A DNA stretch of 19,349 nt from assembly GCA_958436045.1 (NCBI GenBank), contig CAUBIP010000028.1, positions 1 through 19,349 on the forward strand, in the 5' to 3' direction. A program made the position numbers and the translations under genes. This stretch comes from an uncultured Oscillospiraceae bacterium. Its GTDB lineage: Bacteria; Bacillota; Clostridia; Oscillospirales; Oscillospiraceae. Below are positions 7,494-13,972 of this stretch, piece by piece; within the stretch, counting starts at the first letter, position 1; the number at the start of each line of letters is the position of its first letter. The notes beneath the pieces are model-generated. The model did no database searches. It was not told the origin of the DNA and saw only the letters and a list, made by a program, of their open reading frames with translations.

Positions 7494-8527
7494 ACGCGGC
7501 CCACCCCCATGATCGTCCCACCGCCGATGACAACAGGGCCGTCGTAAAGGACAGCCGCCTGCCCGGGCGTCGGCGCCCGCTGGGGCTCGTCAAATTCCAG
7601 CCGGAGGCCGCCCTCCTCCGGGTAAACTGTGCAGGGCGCTGTTTTGGGTGTATAGCGCAGCTTTGCCGCCAGACGCATCGGCTGCCGCAGCGCCGCCAGG
7701 GCGATGAGATTGATCTCCCCGACAAAAACCGTCCGGGAAAACAGCGCCTCCTGCGGCCCCAGGATCACATCGGCCCCCGCCTTGCGCACCACATAGATCC
7801 GCTCGCCTGCGGCGATCTCCAGCCCGCGACGCTGGCCGAGGGTGTAGGCCTCCATGCCCTTGTGGGGCCCAAGGTCACGGCCATCCAGCGTCCGGAAATG
7901 CCCGGGCTGCGGCTGCAGGCCATGGGCGCGCAGATAGGCCATGTAATCGCCGTCGGGCACGAAGCAGATATCCTGGCTGTCGTGCTTGGCGGCGACGTGG
8001 AGCCCGGCCTCCGCAGCCAGTGCCCGCACTTCCTGCTTTGTCATGCTCCCCAGAGGGAAGCGCGTCCGCGCCAGCTGGGCCTGGGAGAGGCAGTAGAGCA
8101 TATAGGTCTGGTCCTTGGCGCCATCCTGGGCGCACAGAAGCAGATACCGACCGCTCCCCGTGTCAAAGCGCACCTGGGCATAGTGGCCGGTGGCAATCCC
8201 GTCATAGCCCAGCTCCAGCGCCGCATCCAGAAATCGGCCGAATTTCATCGTCCGGTTGCAGAAGATGCAGGGGTTCGGTGTCCCGCCCTGCTGATAGACC
8301 CGGGTGAAGGGCTCGATGACATTTTGCAAAAATTCCTCCTGCCAGCAAAACAGGTGAAATATCAGCCCCAGTTGCGCTGCGGCGTCGGCCGCCATCTGGG
8401 CCTCTTCCTCGCCGCCCGGGCGCAGCAGCATCGTTCCGCCGCCGACGGTAACCCCCTGCCGCTGCAGTAAGATACATGCCACCGCCGAATCCACACCGCC
8501 GGACATCGCCGCCAGGATCTTTTTCAT
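7490..8527 (-). CDS. mnmA: tRNA-specific 2-thiouridylase MnmA
   Basis: A 345-residue enzyme that makes 2-thiouridine at wobble position 34 of Lys, Glu and Gln tRNAs, using ATP and persulfide sulfur. The PP-loop SGGVDSAV is at residues 9-16. The catalytic cysteines are visible as Cys90 in NPCIFCNRTMKFG and Cys188 in DSQDICFVPDGDY. GHYAQV and the KDQTYMLYCLSQ segment are also typical. The ATG at 8527 is preceded in frame by a GTG at 8530; both are compatible with AGGGGG upstream. Length is close to the usual 350-370. It is the first gene of a leftward unit with the NUDIX and Rrf2 genes. No cysteine desulfurase is adjacent, so sulfur must be donated by an enzyme encoded elsewhere. Confidence 0.96.
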   Translation of the reverse strand: MKKILAAMSGGVDSAVACILLQRQGVTVGGGTMLLRPGGEEEAQMAADAAAQLGLIFHLFCWQEEFLQNVIEPFTRVYQQGGTPNPCIFCNRTMKFGRFLDAALELGYDGIATGHYAQVRFDTGSGRYLLLCAQDGAKDQTYMLYCLSQAQLARTRFPLGSMTKQEVRALAAEAGLHVAAKHDSQDICFVPDGDYMAYLRAHGLQPQPGHFRTLDGRDLGPHKGMEAYTLGQRRGLEIAAGERIYVVRKAGADVILGPQEALFSRTVFVGEINLIALAALRQPMRLAAKLRYTPKTAPCTVYPEEGGLRLEFDEPQRAPTPGQAAVLYDGPVVIGGGTIMGVGRV

Positions 8528-8575
8528 CACGGATCGCCCCCTTTTCTATCATCTTACCCGAAACAGGACGAAAAA

Positions 8576-8610
8576 GCAAGCAGTGTCCGCTTGCAAAAGC
8601 TGCCCGGACA
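8576..8610. repeat. Overlapping inverted repeats in the mnmA/DUF2156 divergent region
   Basis: GCAAGC (8576-8581) and GCTTGC (8589-8594) form a 6-bp inverted repeat with a 7-base gap. An overlapping pair, TGTCCG (8584-8589) and CGGACA (8605-8610), cannot form at the same time. On the minus strand the first hairpin is followed by TTTTT, like a short attenuator ahead of mnmA. It may be an operator or a leader structure; the function is not known. Confidence 0.35.
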
Positions 8611-8619
8611 TGATACCAT
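8591..8619 (+). promoter_or_regulatory. Possible weak promoter of the DUF2156/GNAT pair
   Basis: TTGCAA (8591-8596) is separated by 17 bp from TACCAT (8614-8619). Each hexamer matches four of six consensus bases. It would start transcription near 8626, about 20 bases before the ATG at 8645. The match is modest. Confidence 0.3.
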
Positions 8620-8644
8620 ATTTGGGCGAAAGAGGTGCAACATT

Positions 8645-9550
8645 ATGATCGCTTTTCAATCCCCCCAGCTGACCGACCGCGGCGTGCTTGCGCCGATTTT
8701 TTATGGCTCCGGCAATCTGGGCTGCGAATTTACGTTTAACAACATCTATCTCTGGGGCCGCCAGGAGTACGCCATTGTGGGAAATTGCCTGGTTCTCTTC
8801 TCCCATTGGGACGGCCAGAGCACCTATGTCTACCCCGTTGGCAACGGCGACCACAAAGCTGCCATCCGGCTTCTGATGGACGACGCCCAGGAGCGAGGTA
8901 TTCCCTTCCGCCTGTCGGGCATCTCCGAACAGGCCATGGCGGAGCTGGAGAGCGGGTTCCCCGGCGTCTTCCGTTTCCAGCCCCGGCGCAGCAGCTTCGA
9001 CTACGTCTATGAGATCGACAAACTGTCTGACCTCAGGGGCAAGCATCTGCAGCAAAAGCGCAACCACATCCACCGCTTCTGCGACGCCCACCCGGACTGG
9101 CGAGCCGAGCCCATCGGGCCGGAGAATCTGGAAGAATGCCGCCAGCTGGTCACCCGGTGGTACGAGCTGCACGGGCAGGACGATATGGAGCAGGATTTTC
9201 TGCTGGAAAAGCGGGCCATCCGCCGGGCCTTTGACGCCTATTTTGCGCTACGGATGCGGGGTCTTGCCATCCGCACGGAGGGTAGGCTCGTTGCGATGAC
9301 GATGGGTTCGCTCATCAATGATTCCATCTTCGACGTCAGCTTTGAAAAGGCCTATGCCGATCTGCAGGGCGCTTACCCCATTGTCAACCGGGAATTTGCT
9401 CGGATGCTGCGGGCAGAGTACCCCAATCTGCAATACCTCAACCGGGAGGAGGATATGGGTCTGCCCGGCTTGCGCAAGGCCAAGGAGTCATACCACCCGG
9501 CCTTCCTGGTCAAAAAATTTCGGGCCTATCTGGAAGAGGAGGTCTGCTAA
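8645..9550 (+). CDS. DUF2156 (LPG synthase C-terminal-like) protein
   Basis: A 301-residue protein of the DUF2156 family, related to the C-terminal acyl-transfer (GNAT-like) domain of phosphatidylglycerol lysyltransferases and FemX-type enzymes. The start of the family domain (FTFNNIYLW, about 29-37) and the end signature YLNREEDMGLPGLRKAKESY (about 265-284) are clear. It has no transmembrane helices, so it is a soluble stand-alone version rather than MprF itself. The family uses aminoacyl or acyl donors, but stand-alone members have no established substrate. The ATG at 8645 follows GAGGTG at a spacing of 7. It is translationally coupled to the acetyltransferase gene that starts two bases after its stop codon. 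Confidence 0.88.
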   Translation: MIAFQSPQLTDRGVLAPIFYGSGNLGCEFTFNNIYLWGRQEYAIVGNCLVLFSHWDGQSTYVYPVGNGDHKAAIRLLMDDAQERGIPFRLSGISEQAMAELESGFPGVFRFQPRRSSFDYVYEIDKLSDLRGKHLQQKRNHIHRFCDAHPDWRAEPIGPENLEECRQLVTRWYELHGQDDMEQDFLLEKRAIRRAFDAYFALRMRGLAIRTEGRLVAMTMGSLINDSIFDVSFEKAYADLQGAYPIVNREFARMLRAEYPNLQYLNREEDMGLPGLRKAKESYHPAFLVKKFRAYLEEEVC

Positions 9551-9551
9551 T

Positions 9552-10325
9552 ATGCTGCGCACATCCACCGCGGCGGACATTCCCGCGCTGCAGGCCCTCT
9601 GGCAGCGCTGCTTTGGTGACCCGCCCGCCTACACCAGGCTGTATTTTGCCCATCTCTGGCAGCCGGAGCAGGTCTTTATCACGGCCGAGGGGCCGGAGGT
9701 TCAGGCGATGGCGATCTGGTTCCCCCTGCAGGTCGGTGGCAGACCGGCGGCGTATTTCTACGCCGTCTGTACCGATCCGGCCTACCGGAGCCGCGGCATC
9801 TCCCGGCGACTGCTGGCCTACGCGGAGGCATCCCTCCGGGCCAGAGGCGTGGCGCAGTTTCTCCTGGTGCCCGGCGATGCGGGGCTCTTCCGGTTTTACG
9901 CCGCTCAGGGCTATACCTGCTGCGGAACCATTGGGCAGGCGCAGCTGGGCCAGCCCGCACCCGGTAACATCGCACCCCTCAAACCAGAAGATTATCTAGT
10001 CCGGCGCGCCCGGTGTCTGACGCTGCCTCACGCGGCGTATTCCCTTCCGCTGCTGGAGCATCAGGCGCGGCTGTGCGCTCTGGCAGGCGGTGGGCTCTTT
10101 GCCCTGGGTGAGACCGGCTGTGCCGTCTGTGAGCGCGCGCCGGAAGGCACGCTGCTCGTCAAAGAGCTGCTGGGCTGCGACCCGGTCTCCGGCGGCAATG
10201 CCCTGCTCTATTATTTTCACCTGGCCCAAGGTACCGTCCGCTTCCCCGACCCCAACGGCGCGCCGTTTTGCATGGGAAAATCGTTGACGCAAAGCCCGCT
10301 CTATCTGGGCCTTGCCTTTGACTGA
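9552..10325 (+). CDS. GNAT-family N-acetyltransferase
   Basis: A 257-residue acyltransferase. The N-terminal GNAT fold carries the acetyl-CoA pyrophosphate loop at R79-S84 (RSRGIS) inside VCTDPAYRSRGISRRLLAYA. It is followed by GDAGLFRFYAAQGY (108-121), the usual end of the fold. The C-terminal 120 residues add a second domain, as in the Eis-like GNATs of Clostridia. The acceptor substrate is unknown. The opening 'ALWQRCFGD' is common among such Clostridial proteins. The ATG at 9552 lies one base past the TAA of the DUF2156 gene and uses the GAGGAGG inside that gene's end. The two enzymes may act in one modification pathway; this is an inference from coupling only. Confidence 0.88.
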   Translation: MLRTSTAADIPALQALWQRCFGDPPAYTRLYFAHLWQPEQVFITAEGPEVQAMAIWFPLQVGGRPAAYFYAVCTDPAYRSRGISRRLLAYAEASLRARGVAQFLLVPGDAGLFRFYAAQGYTCCGTIGQAQLGQPAPGNIAPLKPEDYLVRRARCLTLPHAAYSLPLLEHQARLCALAGGGLFALGETGCAVCERAPEGTLLVKELLGCDPVSGGNALLYYFHLAQGTVRFPDPNGAPFCMGKSLTQSPLYLGLAFD

Positions 10326-10348
10326 CCAGACGCAACCCCCGCGTCTGG
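10326..10348 (+). terminator. GC-rich hairpin after the GNAT gene
   Basis: CCAGACGC (10326-10333) and GCGTCTGG (10341-10348) form a perfect 8-bp stem directly after the stop codon. No T-tract follows immediately, so its strength as an intrinsic terminator is doubtful. Confidence 0.45.
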
Positions 10349-10381
10349 CGCGGCGGCGGAGCATTTTCCTAAAATCTACTC

Positions 10382-10410
10382 TTTACATGCCGCCGCATTT
10401 TTTGTATAAT
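10382..10410 (+). promoter_or_regulatory. Consensus promoter of the riboswitch-permease unit
   Basis: TTTACA (10382-10387), a 17-bp spacer and TATAAT (10405-10410) make one of the strongest promoters in the window. Transcription is expected to start near 10417, a few bases before the P1 stem of the cobalamin riboswitch. Confidence 0.88.
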
Positions 10411-10429
10411 AAAGCCGCAATAGAATCAT

Positions 10430-10587
10430 GCTGTGCAGTATCCCTCGGGATTTCAAGGAAAACGGGTGCAACTCCCGTACGCCGCCAACGCTGTAATAGA
10501 CGAGTCTGCTTCTATATGTCACTGGGGGTCTTCCCTGGGAAGGCGAAGCAGGCGATGACGCTTGAGTCAGAACACCAGCTGCGCAGC
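10430..10587 (+). promoter_or_regulatory. Cobalamin (B12) riboswitch aptamer
   Basis: The leader shows the conserved cobalamin aptamer in order. The 5' P1 strand GCTGTGCAG (10430-10438) pairs over nine positions, including one G-U, with CTGCGCAGC (10579-10587). Between them are AAGGAAAACGGGTGCAACTCC (10455-10475), CGCTGTAATAGACGAG (10489-10504), CACTGGG (10520-10526) and TGGGAAGGCG (10536-10545). The 3' core is GATGACGCTTGAGTCAGAACACC (10554-10576). CTGCTTC/GAAGCAG (10506-10512 with 10545-10551) forms a peripheral stem, so the aptamer looks like the larger class that prefers adenosylcobalamin. It lies between a consensus promoter and a purine permease, with a terminator as expression platform; binding would be expected to switch the permease off. 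Confidence 0.93.
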
Positions 10588-10595
10588 CAACGCGT

Positions 10596-10649
10596 ATACG
10601 CTAAGGCAGGACATGATGCGAAAGTGTCCGGCCCGGGGCGTATTTTTTT
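10596..10649 (+). terminator. Riboswitch expression-platform terminator
   Basis: ATACGC (10596-10601) pairs with GCGTAT (10638-10643). Inside it GGC (10605-10607) pairs with GCC (10631-10633), and GGACA (10609-10613) pairs with TGTCC (10625-10629). The hairpin runs straight into seven T bases. It lies 9 bases after the aptamer and 24 bases before the permease start. It is therefore the likely ligand-controlled terminator. Confidence 0.78.
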
Positions 10650-10672
10650 ATTCTTTTTTATGGAGGGCACAT

Positions 10673-11977
10673 ATGAAAAAGATGTTCCGACTCACCGAAA
10701 TCCACACCACCTGCCGGACGGAGATCTCCGCTGGGCTGACGACCTTCTTCGCCATGGCCTATATCATCTTCCTCAACCCGGTCTTTCTCTCCTCGACTGG
10801 GATGGACGCCAGCGGCATCCTGGTCGCGACCTGCCTGTCCGCCGCCCTGGGCTGCTTTTTGTGCGCATTTTTCAGCAATAAGCCCTTTGCCATGGCCTCC
10901 GGCATGGGTATGAACGCATTCTTCGCCTATACCCTCTGCGGCCGCTGCGGCTACACCTGGCAGCAAGCCCTGGCGCTGACGGTTATCGCCGGGGTCATCT
11001 TCCTGCTGCTCGTCCTCTCGCCGCTGCGGGAGAAGATCATTGCAGCCATCCCCGCAAACCTCAAATATGCCATCAGCGCCGGGATCGGCCTGTTTTTGAC
11101 GGTCATCGGGCTGCTGGATACCGGCATCATCACCATGACGCAGGGCTATCCCGCGCTGGGAGACCTGCACGACGCCAGCGTGCAGATCGCGCTGGCGGGC
11201 CTGGCCATCACGGCAGTCCTGCTTGTCTGCAAGGTCAAGGGCAGCTTGATCCTGGGCATGGCCGCGACGGTGCTGCTCAGCCTGCTGTGCGGCCAGACGG
11301 CGCTGCCGCAGCAGGTGATCGGCGCGCCCAGCACCATTGGTCGCGTCTTTTGCAAGCTGGATTTTACCGGCCTGCTGCGGGGTGACGGTCTTTCCGGCAT
11401 TGCCGCGCTGGCGGCGCTGCTGCTTTCTATGACAATGGTCGATCTGTTTGACACCCTGGGCTTTTTGATCGGCACCGGGGCCCGGGCCGGGCTGCTGGAA
11501 GAGGACGGTAGCCTGCCGGGCACGGGCCGCGTCCTGATCGCTGATGCTTCCGCCACCGTCCTCGGCGCGCTGTGCGGGACCTCTACGGTGACGTGCTACG
11601 CCGAATCCGCCGCCGGGATCGCCGCCGGAGGGCGCACGGGGCTGACGGCCCTGACCGTCGGCATCTGCTTTTTGCTGGCCGCGTTTTTCTCTCCGCTGGC
11701 CGGTATCATGACCGCCGCAGCCACAGCCCCGGCAATGATCATCGTCGGCATGTATCTGCTGATGGAGATCAAGCGCGTCGACTTCTCCCAGATGGACGAC
11801 GCCATTCCCGCCTTTGCCACGATCGTCACCATGCCCTTTGCCTATTCCATCACAACGGGCATTGCCGCAGGTTTTCTTTCCTATGTGCTGTGCAAGCTGG
11901 CGGCCCGGAAATGGCGGGCGCTGAATGTGCCGGTCGTGCTTCTGGCGCTAGTTTTCCTGCTGTATCTGTGCCTGTAA
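10673..11977 (+). CDS. NCS2/AzgA-type purine permease
   Basis: A 434-residue polytopic membrane protein of the AzgA branch of nucleobase transporters (relatives: PbuG/PbuO, and the E. coli adenine and hypoxanthine/guanine permeases). The family signatures are TEISAGLTTFFAMAYIIFLN (16-35), FAMASGMGMNAFFAYT (72-87), DLFDTLGFLIGTGARAGLL (257-275) and GTSTVTCYAESAAGIAAGG (302-320). These proteins import adenine, guanine, hypoxanthine or xanthine, normally driven by protons. The ATG at 10673 was chosen because GGAGGG lies 5 bases upstream; the frame is open back to 10562, but that region is riboswitch and terminator. It is a single-gene unit between the cobalamin riboswitch and the terminator at 12049-12090. 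B12 control of a purine permease is unusual (see findings). Confidence 0.95.
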   Translation: MKKMFRLTEIHTTCRTEISAGLTTFFAMAYIIFLNPVFLSSTGMDASGILVATCLSAALGCFLCAFFSNKPFAMASGMGMNAFFAYTLCGRCGYTWQQALALTVIAGVIFLLLVLSPLREKIIAAIPANLKYAISAGIGLFLTVIGLLDTGIITMTQGYPALGDLHDASVQIALAGLAITAVLLVCKVKGSLILGMAATVLLSLLCGQTALPQQVIGAPSTIGRVFCKLDFTGLLRGDGLSGIAALAALLLSMTMVDLFDTLGFLIGTGARAGLLEEDGSLPGTGRVLIADASATVLGALCGTSTVTCYAESAAGIAAGGRTGLTALTVGICFLLAAFFSPLAGIMTAAATAPAMIIVGMYLLMEIKRVDFSQMDDAIPAFATIVTMPFAYSITTGIAAGFLSYVLCKLAARKWRALNVPVVLLALVFLLYLCL

Positions 11978-12022
11978 TGCGGCAGCCCTGCAGGAAAGCC
12001 GACAGGGCCGCAAAGTCGCGAG

Positions 12023-12051
12023 TTGAAAAGCGGGCAGCTTTGTGATATAAA
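12023..12051 (+). promoter_or_regulatory. Promoter of the adenylation/carrier operon
   Basis: TTGAAA (12023-12028), a 17-bp spacer and TATAAA (12046-12051). The -10 element overlaps the left arm of the upstream gene's terminator. Transcripts starting near 12058 would lack most of that arm and escape termination. Confidence 0.7.
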
Positions 12052-12092
12052 TAGGGTATCTTCGCCTTTGCGCGCAGAGATACCCTATTTTT
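12049..12092 (+). terminator. Intrinsic terminator of the purine permease gene
   Basis: A perfect 13-bp stem pairs 12049-12061 (AAATAGGGTATCT) with 12078-12090 (AGATACCCTATTT). The loop is 16 bases and the stem is followed by further T bases. It ends the permease transcript about 70 bases after its stop codon. Confidence 0.88.
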
Positions 12093-12145
12093 GCGCCGCC
12101 CATCGGGCCGCGCGACCGCAATGAAGTTTTCATAGGAGAACCGCT

Positions 12146-13654
12146 ATGACACATACAACATCCGTCTTGGAAGATCTGGCACGCCAGATCGCGGCACAGC
12201 CGGAGGCCGTCGCCGTCGCAGACGCAGCAGACAAATGGACCTTTGCCCGCCTGGGGGACGGGTCCGACCGGCTGGCCAGCTGCCTGATCCGGCAGGGTGT
12301 GCAGCCGGGGCAGCCTGTGGGCGTCGTCGCCCGGCGGAGCGCCGCTGTTGTCGCCCTGTTCCTGGCCGTCCTCAAAGCCGGCGGCTTTTATGTCCCGCTG
12401 GACCCGGACTGGAAGCTGGAAAAGCTCGCACATGTCTGCGCCAATGCCGGGCTGCAGCTGGTTTTGGACACGCAAACGCCCGGCCCATTGCCGGACGGCG
12501 TCACCGCCCTGGTCTGCGGCCAGGCGGAATGGGAAGCCCCGGCGGACGCTGCCGCGCTTTCCGCCATCGCCGCCCGCCTGCGGCCGGAGGACCCGCTCTA
12601 CCTCATCTATACCTCCGGCTCCACCGGCGTACCCAAGGGCGTTTTAAAGACCCACGGCGCGATGCAAAGCTATATCGCCGCCTTTACCGCCCGCTATCCT
12701 GCCACCCCAGCAGACGCGCTGGGCAACCAGACGCCGTTTTTCTTCGACGCCTCGGCCAAGGACCTTTACTGGATGCTCCACGACGGCTGCCGCCTGGAGG
12801 TCCTGGACACCGGGCTGTTTTCGCAGCCGTACCACCTGATCGAATATCTCAACGACCGGCACATCACCCTGATCTCCTGGGTCCCGTCGGCGCTGGTGAT
12901 CGTCTCACAGCTGGATACCTTCGCGGATATCCTGCCAAACTACCTGCGGGCCGTCTTTTTCATCGGTGAGGTCTTCCCGATGAAGCATTTTTTGATCTGG
13001 CAAAACGCGCTGCCGGGGGTGAAATTCGTCAATCTCTACGGCCAGTCGGAGCTGGCCGGGGCCTGCTGCTATTATGAAGTTGACCGAGCCTTTACCCCGG
13101 ACGATACCCTGCCCATCGGCCGCCCCTTTGCCAATGCGGAGGTCTTCCTCCTGGACGGTGACCGGGTCGTTACAGAGCCCGGCCAGATCGGCGAGATCGG
13201 CATCGTCTCCCCTGCTCTGGCCGCCGGGTATTTCGGCGACGCGGAGAAGACGGCGGCGGCATTCGGCACCTTCTGCGACCACGGACGCACCCTGCGGCTC
13301 TTCCGCACCGGCGATATGGCCCGCTACACCCCGGAGGGGCTCCTCGTCTTCGCCGCCCGGTGCGACGCTCAGATCAAGCACATGGGCTACCGGATCGAGC
13401 TGGGGGAGATCGAAGCAGCGGCAAACAGCCTGCCGGAGATCACCGGCTGCGCCTGTTTGTACGACACGGCGAAAAACCGCATCGTTCTCTTCTGCACCGT
13501 GCAAGACGGCGCGACAAAGGCCAGCCTGCGCAAGGCCCTGCGGGAGAAGCTCTCCACCTATATGATCCCCTCGAAAATTGAAATCCTGCCGCAGCTGCCC
13601 CGCAATGCCAACGGCAAAACAGACCGGGTTCTGCTGCGCACGCTATTACCGTAA
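12146..13654 (+). CDS. Stand-alone amino-acid adenylation enzyme (DltA/NRPS-type)
   Basis: A 502-residue ANL-superfamily adenylation enzyme that should activate a carboxylic acid with ATP and load it on a carrier protein. Core motifs are A3 YTSGSTGVPKG (155-165), A4 FFDASAKDLYW (199-209), A5 NLYGQSE (296-302, with Gln-Ser in place of the usual Pro-Thr), A7 TGD (388-390), A8 HMGYRIELGEIE (412-423) and A10 NGKTDR with Lys491. Asp201, the residue that binds the alpha-amino group in NRPS enzymes, is kept, so an amino acid is the likely substrate. There are no condensation or thioesterase domains. It resembles the DltA-like enzymes of Clostridia that load D-alanine or another amino acid. AGGAG precedes the ATG by 7 bases. 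The carrier gene follows after 20 bases; dltB and dltD are not in view. Confidence 0.88.
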   Translation: MTHTTSVLEDLARQIAAQPEAVAVADAADKWTFARLGDGSDRLASCLIRQGVQPGQPVGVVARRSAAVVALFLAVLKAGGFYVPLDPDWKLEKLAHVCANAGLQLVLDTQTPGPLPDGVTALVCGQAEWEAPADAAALSAIAARLRPEDPLYLIYTSGSTGVPKGVLKTHGAMQSYIAAFTARYPATPADALGNQTPFFFDASAKDLYWMLHDGCRLEVLDTGLFSQPYHLIEYLNDRHITLISWVPSALVIVSQLDTFADILPNYLRAVFFIGEVFPMKHFLIWQNALPGVKFVNLYGQSELAGACCYYEVDRAFTPDDTLPIGRPFANAEVFLLDGDRVVTEPGQIGEIGIVSPALAAGYFGDAEKTAAAFGTFCDHGRTLRLFRTGDMARYTPEGLLVFAARCDAQIKHMGYRIELGEIEAAANSLPEITGCACLYDTAKNRIVLFCTVQDGATKASLRKALREKLSTYMIPSKIEILPQLPRNANGKTDRVLLRTLLP

Positions 13655-13674
13655 CACCGAAAGGAGCCAATACC

Positions 13675-13908
13675 ATGGAAGAATTACTGGAAGTTCTGCG
13701 GGACATCCGCGACGACATCGACTATGAAACGGAAGACAATCTGATCGACGGCAAGGTCCTCGATTCCTTTGAGATCGTTACCCTCGTCTCGGAGATCTCC
13801 GATACGTTCGACATCACCATCAGCGCCAAATACCTGGTGCCGGAGCACTTCAACTCCGCCAAGGCCATGTGGGATATGATCTGCGCTATCCGCGCCGAGG
13901 ATGAATAA
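13675..13908 (+). CDS. Acyl/peptidyl carrier protein, DltC-like
   Basis: A 77-residue acidic carrier protein. The phosphopantetheine attachment site is Ser31 in GKVLDSFEIVTLV, with the usual Asp-Ser pair and a following hydrophobic helix. Length and acidity fit DltC and stand-alone peptidyl carrier proteins. It is expected to receive the aminoacyl group from the adenylation enzyme encoded 20 bases upstream and to pass it to an unidentified acyltransferase. AAAGGAG lies 8 bases before the ATG. It ends the operon at the bidirectional terminator. Confidence 0.9.
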   Translation: MEELLEVLRDIRDDIDYETEDNLIDGKVLDSFEIVTLVSEISDTFDITISAKYLVPEHFNSAKAMWDMICAIRAEDE

Positions 13909-13921
13909 TGCATTAAAACCA

Positions 13922-13972
13922 CAAAAACCGCGCCGCAGTGCCGTTTGATCCGGCAGCTGCGGCGCGATTTTT
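13922..13972. terminator. Bidirectional terminator between converging genes
   Basis: CGCGCCGCA-TGCCG on the left pairs with CGGCA-TGCGGCGCG on the right, with one small bulge. A-tract flanks are on the left and T-tract flanks on the right. It separates the rightward carrier gene from the leftward LuxR-type gene and overlaps the stop codon of the latter. Confidence 0.9.

Noticed and set aside
7346..8470. 374-codon open frame on the plus strand
   Set aside because: It is antisense to mnmA, which has intact catalytic motifs and a ribosome site.
10562..10672. In-frame N-terminal extension of the purine permease
   Set aside because: It would be encoded by the riboswitch 3' core and terminator; the ATG at 10673 has a good ribosome site and fits the family's N-terminus.
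10417..10672. Purine riboswitch before the purine permease
   Set aside because: The short three-way purine aptamer with its conserved loops is not found; the leader matches the cobalamin consensus blocks instead.
11990..12045. Partial resemblance to a GEMM (cyclic di-GMP) riboswitch (GCCGCAAAGTC)
   Set aside because: The first half of the aptamer is missing and the region is better explained by a promoter and the permease terminator.
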